From Athripsodes cinereus (lineage: Eukaryota; Arthropoda; Insecta; Trichoptera; Leptoceridae): DNA of 64,000 bases. The notes beneath the pieces are model-generated. The model did no database searches and had not been told where the DNA came from. It worked only from the letters and a program-made list of their open reading frames with translations. Location: contig OX388321.1 of NCBI GenBank assembly GCA_947579605.1, positions 10,195,427 through 10,259,426 of the forward strand, in the 5' to 3' direction. The position numbers and the translations under genes are program-made. Positions 10,481 through 22,359 of the stretch are shown here, one piece after another (the first letter of the stretch is position 1; the number at the start of each line of letters is the position of its first letter).

Positions 10481-11184
10481 TACATGTATCTATCATTGAT
10501 ATACAATACTATGTACACACGCAGGTACCTTCCAACAAACAAGAGGAAACATTTATAACAAAAAATATGCATTACCAAAAGGTAAGAATGAATAAAAATC
10601 TGTAAAGGGTACATAAAACAAATATAAATATAGCAAACAATACGAAGAAGCAAAATCATCAGGTAGGTACCTACATAATAATTATATACAATATAAGCAA
10701 GTACATGCACATTGGCAACAATAATCCACACAGAGTCGCCAAACAAAGTCTATATAATATTATCAACCTATATAAAGACATAGCTATACTTAACACTAAT
10801 CCTATATAATAGGTATCGCCACCGACATACAGGCACTACAATGCAACCCTACATTAGCGACACTCCGAGCGGAATCAAATCCAAACTTCGCTGTATATAA
10901 TTTCAAATTCTTGTAGTTCAATTTATCAAACTATAAAATCTTTTCTATAAAGGACAATAAAATTACCATCAACATACAACGTTTCTGTTTGCGAAAACAG
11001 TGTTCAAGGCAAGTTTAAAGACCCTATTGTTCAGGAGGTGTTATGATTCTTGAATAAGCCTTGTAGTGTTTTTTCCACAAAACGGCGCATCTTATAGAAG
11101 AAAAAATATTGTCTAATTTATTATTAATACCTATCATTATCTCTTTAACTTATTTAACATTCTCAAAATTTGAAGCAATACAAT

Positions 11185-11428
11185 ATAAGGTTACCGACAA
11201 ATAAAACAGGTGTTTTATTCTACTAAAGATTTATTTTGTGAGAGAGACGTCTTTCGTCTTATGAGGACATTGTCAATCGTCAGGACGTCTTATGAGGATT
11301 GACAATGTCCTCATATGACGAAAGACGTCTCTCTCACAAAATAAATCTTTAGTAGAATAAAACACCTGTTTTATTTTTCGATATGGAATTCTACTACCTA
11401 AACACCGACACAGTGAATAAGGTTACCG
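11185..11428. mobile_element. Hairpin PLE-like insert with 12-bp target duplication
   Basis: ATAAGGTTACCG flanks the insert exactly at 11185-11196 and 11417-11428. The 220-bp insert has two arms, TTTATTTTGTGAGAGAGACG and its complement. The minus strand reads TTGACAATGTCCTCATAAGA followed by CGAAAGACGTCTCTC, fitting a hammerhead-like order: core TTGACAA, stem GTC/GAC, then GAAA. One arm is longer and ends ACACCGACACAGTGA, an end shared with the copy at 44184-44383. Asymmetric inverted dimers with variable-length duplications are typical of Penelope-like retroelements. Confidence 0.7.
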
Positions 11429-12473
11429 CTCGCGTATTACAATAACTTCAAGTATTGCATAGATTCTTAAAGTATAACATCTTTCCTACCTATTCCACTA
11501 GAAACACAGATTGAAACGAAAAAAGATTGATAATTTGTTATATGATTTGAGTTAGTGGCCCCAAATTCTTTTCGTTTATCAAGGAAATGGCGCCGGCGTA
11601 TAATAATAGACTGTATACATGTAGGGATATGATCTTTTTTAAATGCACAATTGTATTAAGTAAAATTAGGTATGATTTCAATACTTAACTATTATATGTT
11701 AATTGAGAAATATTTTAAAAAATCTTTGTGTTTTCAAAAGGAATGTCAAAGTTACAAAATGAGAAAAAATTTAATTAATGTATCTTTTTTCAGATGAATA
11801 CGTTGAACAAATAATTATTTATCTATGAAAATTGTCATTATAATATGCAATGACCTCATTAACTACCAAATAAATATTTGCACTACTGCAGGTGATTCAG
11901 TAAATTTATTTATTTTAAATGCAAATAAAATGATTGACATTATAATATTAATGTTGAATAATTTCTTTAATATACCAAGTTTGTTTTAGTGATACTAGAT
12001 GCATTTCAATTATTTATGACTTCAACTTCATCGTGACACTTTGTTACACAAAGTTGTTCTCAATCAAATTATATATTCATTTTGTTAATAATTGTTTTGT
12101 ATTATCTAAAATATTTACTGCATATTTAAAAATATATATTTACAGTTGGGCGTGAATGGACGTTAAGGCTTTTTAAATATAAATAATCAGGTTATTAACT
12201 TTTATAAATATTGTACATCAAAACTGTTTGCAAAGAGCAACGTTCTTCACAGTCATTTTTCAAATATACACAAGTGTTTGTTATAGGCTCAAAAATATTA
12301 CAAACATCCTCACAACTTATGTTGTGAAGGTAGAATAGGTTGTTGTGGTCCTGTAACTGAATATCCAATATTCTACTATAAATATTTTAATGCGATTTCA
12401 AAATATTTGTATACTATTTTAATAAAAAAAATAAGTATGATTTATCCATTATTATATATAATTATAGTATAAT
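11429..12473. other. AT-rich intergenic stretch
   Basis: No gene or repeat was recognised. A small hairpin lies at about 12305-12330 (CTCACAACTTATGTTGTGAA). Confidence 0.45.
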
Positions 12474-12655
12474 TGGCCGGTATCGTAATGATATGATTTC
12501 AGACTATTAATTGGGTGTACCTGGATTCAATTCCTCCCACTGAAGACCTATTATATCTTCACGACACAAGCATATTGCTTACTTTAAAAGTGATTTGGGT
12601 GTATTTGCTTTAATCATTAATCCAGAATCATCTTTGTATATAAAAAAAATTATAA
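12474..12655 (+). repeat. Diverged SINE-A relative
   Basis: TTCACGACACAAGCATATTG CTTAC, a GTGTATTTG block and CCAGAATCATCTTTGTATAT A-rich tail match SINE-A in order. The tRNA-like head (ATTCAATTCCTCCC) is heavily mutated. Old copy or a sister subfamily. Confidence 0.6.
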
Positions 12656-13585
12656 ATGATGTAACAGTACTTTAATTACCTATACGCAACTAGGTATGTA
12701 TTTAGTTATTCAATACATTATTATAAAACTATTATTGAACAGGAAATACTCTCGCAATTCATTGATTCGAGTAACAATTATGTTTCAATATAATAAATTC
12801 ATTCATCTATACCACAATTAATCTATAATCTTAAGGTTTTCAAAAGTTGGTGTTCTTGATAATTGTCTGTCTACATGGATTCAAGAGAAACTTTCGGTTA
12901 CATTGTCAAGTGAAAATCACAGTTTATTTTCAATAATATCAATTTGACGTAGATCAAGTAAATAAGATTAAGATTCTACTACAAGGCCGATTCAGAAGAA
13001 ACTCTCTAGTTTTCGATTCCAAACCATATTTTGCTCACACTTTTATTAATCAAGTATTTTATTGTAGGTACTCTCACTAGATAAAAGCTTTTATAAAGTA
13101 CCTATCACAAAGTTTTTATTGGATTTTGTTTTCACTTTGTATAAAACTGTCTGACCCATCGTACGAAAAAATGTTTAGTCTTTCAATACCCAACATTCTT
13201 GAAATGTGTGTATGTGTGTATGTATATTTTTTTCATTAATGTTACAAAAGTAGGAGAAAAGTAACATAAGGAAAATAAAGGCAGTACGGCGCCGGCGGGG
13301 AATTATCAAAACATTTTATTACTTTTAAGGTAGCTTCCTTTAAGAACCTTTTACTTAAATTTCAATTTTAGTAGACCTTTTAATTCTGACCTCAAAATAA
13401 GCTTTTATTACACACATTCCGTAAGCTTGTCACGTAAATGTTATATCAGCTTTCTCAGTAGCTTTATTCAGCACATGTTTACAATCTTTCATTTAATTAC
13501 ATTTTCGAGGACCTTTTATCTAACTAATTGGTTTGACAACACAAATAGCTCGAATCGAGTGGAATGCCGTAACTGAATAAGAATT
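12656..13585. other. AT-rich intergenic stretch
   Basis: Nothing supportable was seen. Confidence 0.5.
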
Positions 13586-13830
13586 GTTTTTTTTTTTACA
13601 AATTCAAATATTTTTATTAAAATAAAATTTACAATTAAATAATATTACATACACACCTTATTACTAAAAAAAACATATTTATTTCATATTTGACCCTCAA
13701 AATTGAGCAGTGCTCGTGCTTTGAGGGCTTAAACATATTTTATATAATTTAGATAAAACAATAGCGCTCACCAAACAACAACAAAAATAAACACATATTC
13801 ACAATACAAACGGCAAACAAATACAGTTTT
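13586..13830 (-). repeat. Retroelement 3' UTR with poly(A) on the minus strand
   Basis: A 12-T run is followed by AT-rich UTR-like sequence and a small inverted pair GACCCTCAAAATTGAG...CTTTGAGGGC, as in LINE 3' ends here. No coding part remains. Confidence 0.4.
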
Positions 13831-14333
13831 GTTAATTATATTTACTGATTTTGAAGAATAATTTCTCAGGTCAATATTAAATAAAAGATTATGATGCTTT
13901 TTTACGTAGTTTGACAGTTCATATGATAATTCATTTCTTTTAATCTAAAAAAACAATACAATCGATAAAAATTCTATCCAACTAGTGTAGTTTTTGTATA
14001 TCTGTAAGGCTAAACTTTTTTGAGGATGAAATTAATTAAAATTTAAACTCAATTCTAATATTTTTGCAGCTAGTTGGTCTTTAAGTGAAACATAAACATT
14101 CAATTGTTGGGACCACAAAAATGCACTCAAGTACCAATGACTGGGTGGATTGGTAGAAATTGTCTTTAATTAACCAATAAACTCGCCTCTTGTTTTTTTT
14201 TCAGTTACGTAGAACAAATCAAATCAAACAATTTTTTTTTATTTGTTTGATTTTACTTGACATAATTGTATGACTAGATAAGAAATCAAACTAATTCAGT
14301 ATCTAGAGATTAACATAAAACTTATATAATAAT

Positions 14334-14496
14334 AGGGTGATCAAGTCTTACAGTCATGGACCTTCAATAGATCCTGAGTTCAATTCTACCAGCTGCCACC
14401 CTACTCTATCTTCACGGCAAGATAATATCGCTTACTATGAGGATTTTTGTGTATTTGGGTTTGTTTTAATTATAAATTCGTTTTCTTAAAGAAAAG
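14334..14496 (+). repeat. Diverged SINE-A relative
   Basis: GAGTTCAATTCTACCAG (degenerate B box), ATCTTCACGGCAAGATAATA TCGCTTAC and GTGTATTTGGGTTTG follow the SINE-A order. It directly abuts the repeat C copy at 14497. Confidence 0.6.
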
Positions 14497-14735
14497 TACT
14501 ACTACTACTATACCATCACGGCATATACCACAAGTGGGGTAACCAGCAGACCAGCTGCATGTAAGAAACATGCAAGCTGTCCTCTTCGTGCCAGTATAAA
14601 ATTAAGACATTCAGGATGGGTGGCAAACCTCATCGCTGAATTTAAGATGTACAATGTCTTAATTTTTTCGAACACCTGCCTTTTACAGGACACTCGAAAA
14701 CTAAAAGAAAAGTATATTTTTTAATTATGAATTTT
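14497..14735 (-). repeat. Repeat C copy, nearly full length
   Basis: Starts TACTACTACTATACCATCAC, passes CCACAAGTGGGGTAACCAGC, CATGCAAGCTGTCCTCTTCG, TCAGGATGGGTGGCAAACCT, CATCGCTGAATTTAAGATGT and ends near TTTTACAGGACACTCGAAAA. This copy best shows the family consensus. Confidence 0.85.
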
Positions 14736-15485
14736 GCTGTGAAGAGAATTTTCTAAAAATGTAAAACATACAAACATAAAAGACATGAATGTTACATAAA
14801 CCTATTTCTCTCTTTCACGAATATTGGTTCCCTATTTTCTTTTGACGAAGGTCCCCCATCGACAGCATCAAGATTGGGATTCATCCGACATGGGATATAT
14901 GTATAATATTGGTTAGTGGTGCAATACTTGTGTCAAACTGTTTGCTTTGTTATGTTAGTTAATTTGAGGTTTATAAAGGGTTTCGTATTTGTGGTGATTA
15001 TATCAATTTTCTTTATTATCTCCAAAATGAAATGGGTAATATTTTATTTGTATAATATATGCATTGATCTTTCAATATTTTTTATGGTAATTATCTTTAA
15101 AACAAAGCTGAAGTTAGTCATTCGTGCAAGTTTGGCCGCGTCTAAACATATAATTTTCTACCAAATGGTTGAGAAGGTACCTATTCAAATAACTAATTAC
15201 AGCTATTACAATTCGTCATGATCAGACAATTTTCGGAATTAAATATAACTTATGTAGGTGTGTACGTGAATGCAACACTGCATAATTCTGTGAAGGCTGC
15301 ATTTGTTTTATTCACTGATTATTCAAATTCAGGTTTAAATGTTGTATTTAATCATTTAATCATACATACATAAAACAAAAAAATAAAAAAAAAAATAATA
15401 TAAGATTTGTAAATAAATAAAAAATTAACACCCTCGTTGATTTCTTTTAGAATATCAATTACCATTTACGTACAGTGAAAACAAT
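14736..15485. other. AT-rich intergenic stretch
   Basis: A hydrophobic 101-codon ORF at 14916-15221 resembles no family and is probably chance. Confidence 0.45.
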
Positions 15486-15489
15486 TTAT

Positions 15490-15650
15490 TTGCTTCAACA
15501 TCACAATATGTCCTTCAAATAATGGACCAGTAGATAAACTGCATGCGATGAACATAAAAGTCGTTCTTTTCGTACCAAAAAATAAATTAAGGATGGGTGC
15601 CATACCTCACTGCTTAATCAAATATTTTAATTATTTTGTTAGTTAAAATT
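15490..15650 (-). repeat. Diverged repeat C copy
   Basis: GTAGATAAACTGCATGCGAT, GTCGTTCTTTTCGTACC and AAGGATGGGTGCCATACCTC are recognisable in family order. Confidence 0.6.
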
Positions 15651-16115
15651 ATCCATTTACAAAATACTTCTTAGAAAGCTGGAGAGGAAAAACATAATAC
15701 ATTTTACTATTTATTTATTCATGAAATATACGTTTTTTTCTTATTATTAGTATTACTGGCAACGAGACGATTCTTTATTACAGTTGAAGGCTAATGCGAT
15801 ATCAGAAGAAAACCAACAATATACAGACAACAATACAACTACAACACACTTTCAATTTTCTTGACAAACTCGACGTACGTCATGCCAAATATATCAATGT
15901 ATCTAACCAGACCATTAAACATTTGAATAGCCCTTTCTATTGGGGACTTTTCCAATATGTTTGTTCTACTTTGATGTTGATAAAAAAAATCGTGATGCCA
16001 ACAATCAACATGAACAAGAAAATTATACAGTCTTCAATAACAGAAATAAAATCAATCAATAAAAACAAAAAATAAGCAAACATTACTAGGAACATAAGTA
16101 CTCTATCAAAACAAA

Positions 16116-16119
<4 letters not shown>
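15651..16119. other. AT-rich intergenic stretch
   Basis: The 93-codon ORF at 15794-16075 is Asn/Lys/Ile-rich with no recognised family; probably chance. Confidence 0.45.
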
Positions 16120-16147
<28 letters not shown>

Positions 16148-16803
16148 ATTTATTTATTATTCCAATAGAGCATACAAAATTAACATAAAAAACAATATAA
16201 TGGAATATATTGCCCCACTAGATTAAAATCTGTTCTGGGGCAATACTAGAAAAAAATACATATATCAAAATACAATTTTTCAAATATGACTTAAAATACA
16301 ATTCTTTTATGTAAACTTGAATAAGAGTTAAAATAATTCAAAATACATAATGAAATAGCATGTCATACGTCAAGTCATTTAGAATGTGCAAATAAGATTA
16401 ATGTAAGAGTAAGTCAGTTATTGTATTATGTTCGTCAGGTCTCTCTCAGACTCCCTTCTTCCCCTGTCCATGAGCCAATTCGTCACCAATTTGTTTAAGT
16501 TTTTCCCACTTGGGGAAATAAATTTAGCAATATTTGGGATTATTCGATTATACATTCTTGGCCCAAGGAAGGTGAGGAATCTCTGAGCAAAAGTCGTATG
16601 TGTAATAATTGGTTGCAATAGTCTTCCATTTCGTGTATTTGCTGAAAGCATGTGTTGTGGCATGTATGGAGTTGGATTTAGGTGTATGTGTTTAGTTATC
16701 GTCTTTATGTATAGTTGTCGTATGTCCAGTACAGAAAATTCTTTGAAAAGTCTATCAGATGAGTATCTATACGGCATACATTTATAGTTAGCTCGGGCAC
16801 ATG
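16120..16803 (-). pseudogene. Jockey-like LINE, C-terminal ORF fragment with UTR and poly(A)
   Basis: On the minus strand the frame is open from about 16803 to 16418 and reads RANYKCMPYRYSSDRLFKEF, then LYIKTITKHIHLNPTPYMPQ, NTRNGRLLQPIITHTTFAQR and FTFLGPRMYNRIIPNI. This is the extreme C-terminus of Jockey/CR1-type ORF2 (the 'TRN..L..P...T..G.R...Y.GP..YN.LP' block). A roughly 270-bp UTR follows, then a 28-base poly(T) at 16120-16147, the poly(A) tail. Endonuclease and RT cores are missing through 5' truncation. No internal stop, so fairly recent. Confidence 0.8.
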
Positions 16804-17514
16804 GTATTTACTAATTAAACATAGTCATAGTCGGGTATCTATCCATACATTTTCAGAATTATTTAATCAATTTATGTTTCATATACCAAGCAGGTAGATA
16901 TACACTATATACTAAATTTTATCTCACTGTTGCCTTGCAGAATAATAATATAAAATAATTTGAGTTATGAAAATAACCAAGCAACACCTACAATACCAAG
17001 CTAATCCTAGTAACATTTTAATACATGAAATTATATAAAAAAAAATAGTGGCTTTGCCCTCTATGAATCATCGTTTCGCATATTAAATTTTTATTATTCA
17101 ATCAAAAATATGTACATACACCGCCAATCAAATACTCACAATGAATAATAATTAGCTAACAAAAAATCATAATCTATAGGAATAAATAAATCTCTGTTTG
17201 ATGTCAGCGACTCAGTACGAAAAGAGACCTTGAAACCTAAAACATGATGTTCTGTTGGTTCCAAATATGGTCTGACATTATACGTATTATATTATAATAA
17301 TATTGTAATAGAATAGGACTGTGTATTAAATCTATATTAACTAATATCAAAGGTATCGGTTATTGGCAATAATGGGATCGCCTCAGACCGGCACACCTAT
17401 CAAATACTATGCACAAATGAATATATTATATTTGGGCGTAATAAACTCTATGGTATTCCTAAACAAGTTATTTTACAACACAATGTATTTTTTTGGCATT
17501 GAAGTGTAATTTTT
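16804..17514. other. AT-rich intergenic stretch
   Basis: Nothing supportable was seen. Confidence 0.5.
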
Positions 17515-17670
17515 GCACCGAGTCTCGGCCTCGTGAACATGAGGTCCGTGGTTCGATCCCAGGTGCCGGCAAACACCCCTTTCACGACACAAGCATTTAG
17601 CTTACTGTGAAAGGTGTATAAGGTTGAATTTGGGTTTATAAGAATAACCCAGATATATTTTTTTAAACTA
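17515..17670 (+). mobile_element. SINE-A copy lacking the first bases
   Basis: Begins within the head at GAGTCTCGGCCTCGTGAACA, keeps the B box GGTTCGATCCCAGGTGCCGG and the full tail to CCAGATATATTTTTTTA. The missing start removes part of the A box, so it is unlikely to be transcribed by Pol III. Confidence 0.8.
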
Positions 17671-17764
17671 ATAAGCATTCGACTTGTTGTTATTCGTTGT
17701 TTTAACTATTAGGATTTTCAAGTTTCATCAAGTTTATGATAGAAAGAGGAAGAGGAACGTATAA

Positions 17765-17925
17765 GACATTTTAACATCTTCGATACAGCGATGAGATGAT
17801 AATATTCTGCCACTGCCCTGAACTTCTCAACATTTATTCAACGGAGAGGACGACTTGCATGTTTGATAATTGTAGTTCGTTCACTGGTTATCCCACCTGT
17901 GGTAAATTTGGTGATGTTATGAATA
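17765..17925 (+). repeat. Diverged repeat C copy
   Basis: ACAGCGATGAGATGATAATA, GGAGAGGACGACTTGCATGT, TATCCCACCTGTGGTAAATT and GGTGATGTTATGA follow the family order. Confidence 0.65.
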
Positions 17926-18300
17926 AATTAACTATTCATATTGTGTTCATTACATCGGTGTTTCCGTGTTTAACATTATTGTAATAATGCATAAGTTGGT
18001 ACACCATAACTTAAATGTATTGTTCTGTGTTAATGTGGCTACAATACTAGCTTCCTTAGTTCACACAAAGTTGGTGTATTGTAGTCTGACAGTACCCACA
18101 AAGTAGCTATAATAAACTAGCTATTTAGATACATAATTATATAATAATTGTATCTAGCCTAGAGAACATTGTATCCAGCCAAAATAGTGTTATACTTTAT
18201 CATGGTTTTGTCCGAATTGTGAAACAAAACCACAAAAATGTTCCTCTTTTCTCTCCGACATAAAAATAACATATCTTGTAATATAAACTAGTGATGTAAC

Positions 18301-18396
18301 GAATATTCGCATTCGCATTCGCATTCGCGAATATTCGCATATTTCAAAGTATTCGCATTCGCATTCGCATTCGCAAAAAAATATGCGAATGTTTTG
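18301..18396. repeat. (CATTCG)n sub-terminal tract, left
   Basis: Three or more GCATTC units occur in two blocks with a GCGAATATTCGC palindrome between them. It mirrors the tract at 24463-24540. Confidence 0.85.
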
Positions 18397-18525
18397 CGAA
18401 TATTATTTTAGTAATAAAGTATCTGGTCTGTTCCGTGTTGGCCACATTTGTTGTATTGTTTCCTGTGTTCGTTTGCTTGATGATGTTATTATTATTAGGA
18501 GAAATATGCATTTGTGGAGATTTAA

Positions 18526-20535
18526 GAAAGTGTAAACAGAATATGGGAGAAAATCAAAGAGAAAATTACTACAGCGGCAGATGAGGTAATAGAGAAAAGA
18601 AAGCCGCAAGCTAGGAAAGAATGGATTACGGTCGATATATTAGAAATGATTGAAGAAAGAAGGAGGCTAAAGAACTCGAGAACAGAAGAAGGAAAAAAGG
18701 AATATAAAATCTTGAGAAACAAAATCAACAGGGAGTCCAAATTGAGAAAGGAATGCTATCTGCAAGAAAAATGCAGGAATATCAACAGAAATATAAAACA
18801 AAGGAAATTTGAAACTGCATATTCTGAAGTCAAGAATTTTTACAATGATAAGACACAACCACGATGTGCTATCCAAGATCAAAACGGCAAACTACTGTTT
18901 GAGGATGAATTGATTGTTAAAAGGTGGAAAGAATACCTAGAACAACTTTACAAAGGAAAGAACATACTTGAGGAAAGTAAAGCACTGGAAACAGAATATG
19001 ACAAAGAAAATAATGGAGATGACATCTTAAGAAGTGAATTTGATAATGCCTTATCAAAATTGAAAGACGGCAAAGCACCAGGTATTGACCTAATTCCATC
19101 AGAGTTGCTTAAATGCGCAGGAAGCGGCATGCTTGACACTTTGTATAAGCTTGTCTGCAAAATATATAACACAGGAGAGATACCTGAGGACTTCGCCAAA
19201 TGTCTGATACGAGCGCTACCTAAGAAAACAGGCACGACAAAGTGCGAACAACATAGAACATTAAGCATGATATCACACGCTTCTAAGATACTCACCAACA
19301 TTATAATGAAAAGGGCGGAAAGTAAAATCAACGAAACACTTTCAGAAGATCAATTTGGATTCCGCAAAGAGACAGGTACAAGAGATGCAATTCTGAGTCT
19401 AAGACTTGTTCTTGAAAAGAGAATAACAGTAAATAGAAACACGTATGTAGCATTCATCGACCTAGAAAAAGCATTCGATAAAGTAGAATGGGAACAACTT
19501 TTTAAGACTATAAACCAGATAGGAATGAGCTATAAGGACAGAAGAGCAATCTGGAGCCTATACAAGAATGAAATGGCTGTAATTAAAAGCGGAGAGAGCT
19601 GCGCAGAAGCGAGGGTAGAACAAGGTGTGAGACAGGGATGCTCAATGTCGCCAGCACTCTTTAACTGCTATATACAGCGAGCTATTGATGAACTCAGAGA
19701 AGAAATGAAGAACTGGACAGGAGTAAAAATAAATGGGAAAAAAGTCGACATGATTAGATATGCAGACGACATAGCACTGCTCGCAGACTCCGAGATGGAG
19801 CTGAACGAAGCCTTAGGGAAAATGGAAAGTATACTGTTGTCAAAGTACAACATGAAAATAAATAAAGATAAAACAAAATGTATGGTCGTTGGAAGGGAGG
19901 AAGCGACTGCGAACATTGCCATAAATGGAGTGAGCATCAAACAAGTAAGAGAATTCGTGTACTTGGGCAGCAGAATAAACCAGGACGGACGCTCCAAATC
20001 AGAAATTGTGAGCAGAATAAACCAGGCACGAATTGCCTTTAACAAAAAATCCAAAATATTAGAATCCCCTAATATTGATCTAAGCGTGAGGAAGAATCTC
20101 ACTAAAGCCTTTGTGTGGAGCATTTTGTTATATGGGTGCGAGACGTGGACCATCAGCAAGAGGGAAAGCGGACGGTTAGCGGCATTTGAAATGTGGTGCT
20201 ATAGACGCATGCTGAAGATTCATTGGTCGGAACACGTCGAAAACGAAGAAGTGTTAACCAGGGTTGGCGAAAAAAGGCAACTCCTCAAAAGAATCTGCCA
20301 ACAACGAGCTAATTGGATTGGCCACAACATCAGGCACCCAGGACTGCTCATCGCAATCGCAGAGGGCAGGACCGAAGGCACAAATAGCAGAGGTCGACCG
20401 AGAGACGCCTATATGGACCAACTGAAGAGGGACATGAGCTGTGGCTCATATATGGAGTTGAAGAGACTAGCTGAGAATAGGGAGGAGTGGAGAAATAAGT
20501 CAAAACTCGTTGCAGACCAATCCAATGGATTGTAA
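18526..20535 (+). CDS. RTE-type LINE reverse transcriptase, 5'-truncated
   Basis: This uninterrupted frame (629 codons from the ATG at 18646, open back to 18526) encodes a non-LTR reverse transcriptase. Motifs from that ATG: DGKAPGIDLIPSELL (141-155), EDQFGFRKETGTRDAI (234-249), FIDLEKAFD with D272, GVRQGCSMSPALFN (327-340) and YADD with D374/D375. The C-terminal half has YLGSRINQDG, LLYGCETWT, AFEMWCYRRMLKI and GRPRDAYMDQLKRD, the usual ending of arthropod RTE/BovB-like elements. The APE endonuclease is missing, so the copy is 5'-truncated and cannot retrotranspose alone, yet its RT core has no stop. An internal piece of the same element lies at 62991-63095. Confidence 0.85.
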   Translation, partial: ESVNRIWEKIKEKITTAADEVIEKRKPQARKEWITVDILEMIEERRRLKNSRTEEGKKEYKILRNKINRESKLRKECYLQEKCRNINRNIKQRKFETAYSEVKNFYNDKTQPRCAIQDQNGKLLFEDELIVKRWKEYLEQLYKGKNILEESKALETEYDKENNGDDILRSEFDNALSKLKDGKAPGIDLIPSELLKCAGSGMLDTLYKLVCKIYNTGEIPEDFAKCLIRALPKKTGTTKCEQHRTLSMISHASKILTNIIMKRAESKINETLSEDQFGFRKETGTRDAILSLRLVLEKRITVNRNTYVAFIDLEKAFDKVEWEQLFKTINQIGMSYKDRRAIWSLYKNEMAVIKSGESCAEARVEQGVRQGCSMSPALFNCYIQRAIDELREEMKNWTGVKINGKKVDMIRYADDIALLADSEMELNEALGKMESILLSKYNMKINKDKTKCMVVGREEATANIAINGVSIKQVREFVYLGSRINQDGRSKSEIVSRINQARIAFNKKSKILESPNIDLSVRKNLTKAFVWSILLYGCETWTISKRESGRLAAFEMWCYRRMLKIHWSEHVENEEVLTRVGEKRQLLKRICQQRANWIGHNIRHPGLLIAIAEGRTEGTNSRGRPRDAYMDQLKRDMSCGSYMELKRLAENREEWRNKSKLVADQSNGL

Positions 20536-20645
20536 CTCATTATATATAATTTATATGTTTGTTTTAAGTATTACAACTGCTATGAGTATAGGGCCCTACA
20601 ATAATTTTATATTCTATTTAAGGAATATTTATATCATACTACAAG
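20536..20645 (+). repeat. 3' UTR of the RTE LINE / junction
   Basis: Short AT-rich UTR-like sequence leads directly into the Jockey-like ORF. The exact boundary is not visible. Confidence 0.45.
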
Positions 20646-21274
20646 GTGAACCACACTAAAGTATTCTCTCAGAATTTTCGGGGCTTGAAGACTAAGAGCG
20701 AGGAGTTTAGAGCAAACTTATTTGCAAATAGTTATGATATAATTGTTCTGACGGAAGCTTGGCTAAATTGTGGCATATTTGACAGCGAACTTTTTCAAAA
20801 CGAATATACAGTTTACCGCAAGGATAGGGATTTCATGTTGAGTGGTAAAAGGGATGGAGGTGGGGTCTTAATTGCTGTGGATCGGACACTAGGATATTCA
20901 TCCACTCTTGTTTGGGATGATACTGGTGAAAGTTTTTTTTACCAGTATTCGTTTTTCATCGGTAACGCATGAAAAAATGCTCACCGCTACTGGGTGTAGT
21001 ATATGTATATACCGCCTTCCACATCCTTAGATACTTAAAACATCTTTTTTTAAAGTATATCTGAACGTTTAATCAGCTATTACGGCAATACAAAAAAAAA
21101 AAAAAAAAAACGGATATTTGTCTTATTGGAGATTCCAATATCCCAACAATCCAATGGAAAAAAGACCCCGATGTTGATTCAATCTTTGTTCCGTATTCTT
21201 ATTCGTGTCCTGTTGCGCAGTATTTGATAGAATCTATATCTTTTCTCAATATGTTTCAGTCTAACGGAGTTTAT

Positions 21275-21482
21275 AAATAACATAACATAACATGTATAGA
21301 CAATTCACACAGACCGAGCTAGTCCCAAACTAAGATGTGAACCTTGTATTATGGGTACTAACGCGACGGTACACATATATACAATGCACTACACACATAT
21401 ACATGTAACACCCAGACCCAGGACAATCTGAAAAAGGTCATTCTTCATTTTGCCCTGGCCGGGAATCGAACCCGGGACCTGA
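21275..21482 (-). mobile_element. SINE-B inserted in the Jockey-like LINE
   Basis: On the minus strand a tRNA-like head with GGTCCCGGGTTCGATTCCCG (B box) is followed by GGGCAAAATGAAGAATGACC, CAGATTGTCCTGGGTCTGGG, GTTAGTACCCATAATACAAG and CTAGCTCGGTCTGTGTGAAT, ending in (ATGTT)n-like tail. It splits the endonuclease coding region between FQSNGVYN and QVILDLVL. Confidence 0.85.
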
Positions 21483-22359
21483 TAACAGCAATCAAGTTAT
21501 CTTGGATTTAGTTCTTTCAACTATTCCGTGTTCTGTTACCAGATGTGACTCTCCACTGGTTGATAAGGATTCACACTATCCTTCACTGTTGATAGATTAT
21601 GAGTTTGAAATTGCTGAGGATTTGTCTCAAAATATGATCCAGAAATTAATATACTTTAAGTCAAACTTTTCGGAAATAAATTTTGAACTACAAAGTGTTG
21701 ATTGGGTCAGTGTTTTGGGAAACGGACCGGTGAATAAGATGATTGAATATTTTTATGGTTATGTTTTGCCAATAATTGAGAAGCATACACCTACATATGA
21801 AGAGGGTGTCACCTAATAATTTTCCCAAATGGTTCTCTAATAGAATTTTGTTATTGTTTAAGAGAAGTCTAAGGCTTGGCGTAAGTTGAAGATGAACCGT
21901 AATGATTCTGACTACAATTTATTTTTTCAACTAAGAGCTCAGTTGAAGTTGTCGCAGAATCACGATTATAGGTCTTTTATTAATAACACTGAGAAGTCAC
22001 TTAAGGGCAATGTCAAGTCTTTCTTTTCATTCGTGAATTCCCTTAAAGAATCTAGAGGCTATCCAAGGGTAATGGGTGACGGTGACCAGACTTCGAGCGA
22101 TCCAGAGGGAATTGCAAACTTGTTTTCGACGTTTTTTGGTTCTGTATTTTCACTGAATAATTTGCATGATTCTAATACTAAAGAATTGGAAAATATTTTA
22201 ACTAACTCATGTTTATCCATGATTAATATCTTGAAATCTGATATTCATAAACGTTTATTAGGTATAGATGAGACAAAAGGAGTTGGCCCTGATGGTCTAG
22301 CACCAATATATTAAAGAGATGTGTAAGTCATTTAACCAAACCATTGTATCTGACATTTA

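Noticed and set aside
10480..10746. 88-codon minus-strand ORF rich in Tyr/Ile
   Set aside because: Lies next to a LINE UTR; composition typical of translated AT-rich DNA.
14916..15221. 101-codon hydrophobic ORF
   Set aside because: No family resemblance, AT-driven Phe/Ile content and no splice or regulatory context; likely chance.
15794..16075. 93-codon ORF before a LINE
   Set aside because: Asn/Lys/Ile-rich low complexity without motifs; probably chance in AT-rich DNA.
18301..18396. CRISPR-like or satellite array
   Set aside because: The CATTCG units are short, contiguous and mirrored at the far end of a hAT element; they are sub-terminal repeats.
19668..20159. 163-codon minus-strand ORF
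   Set aside because: Antisense shadow of the RTE reverse transcriptase.
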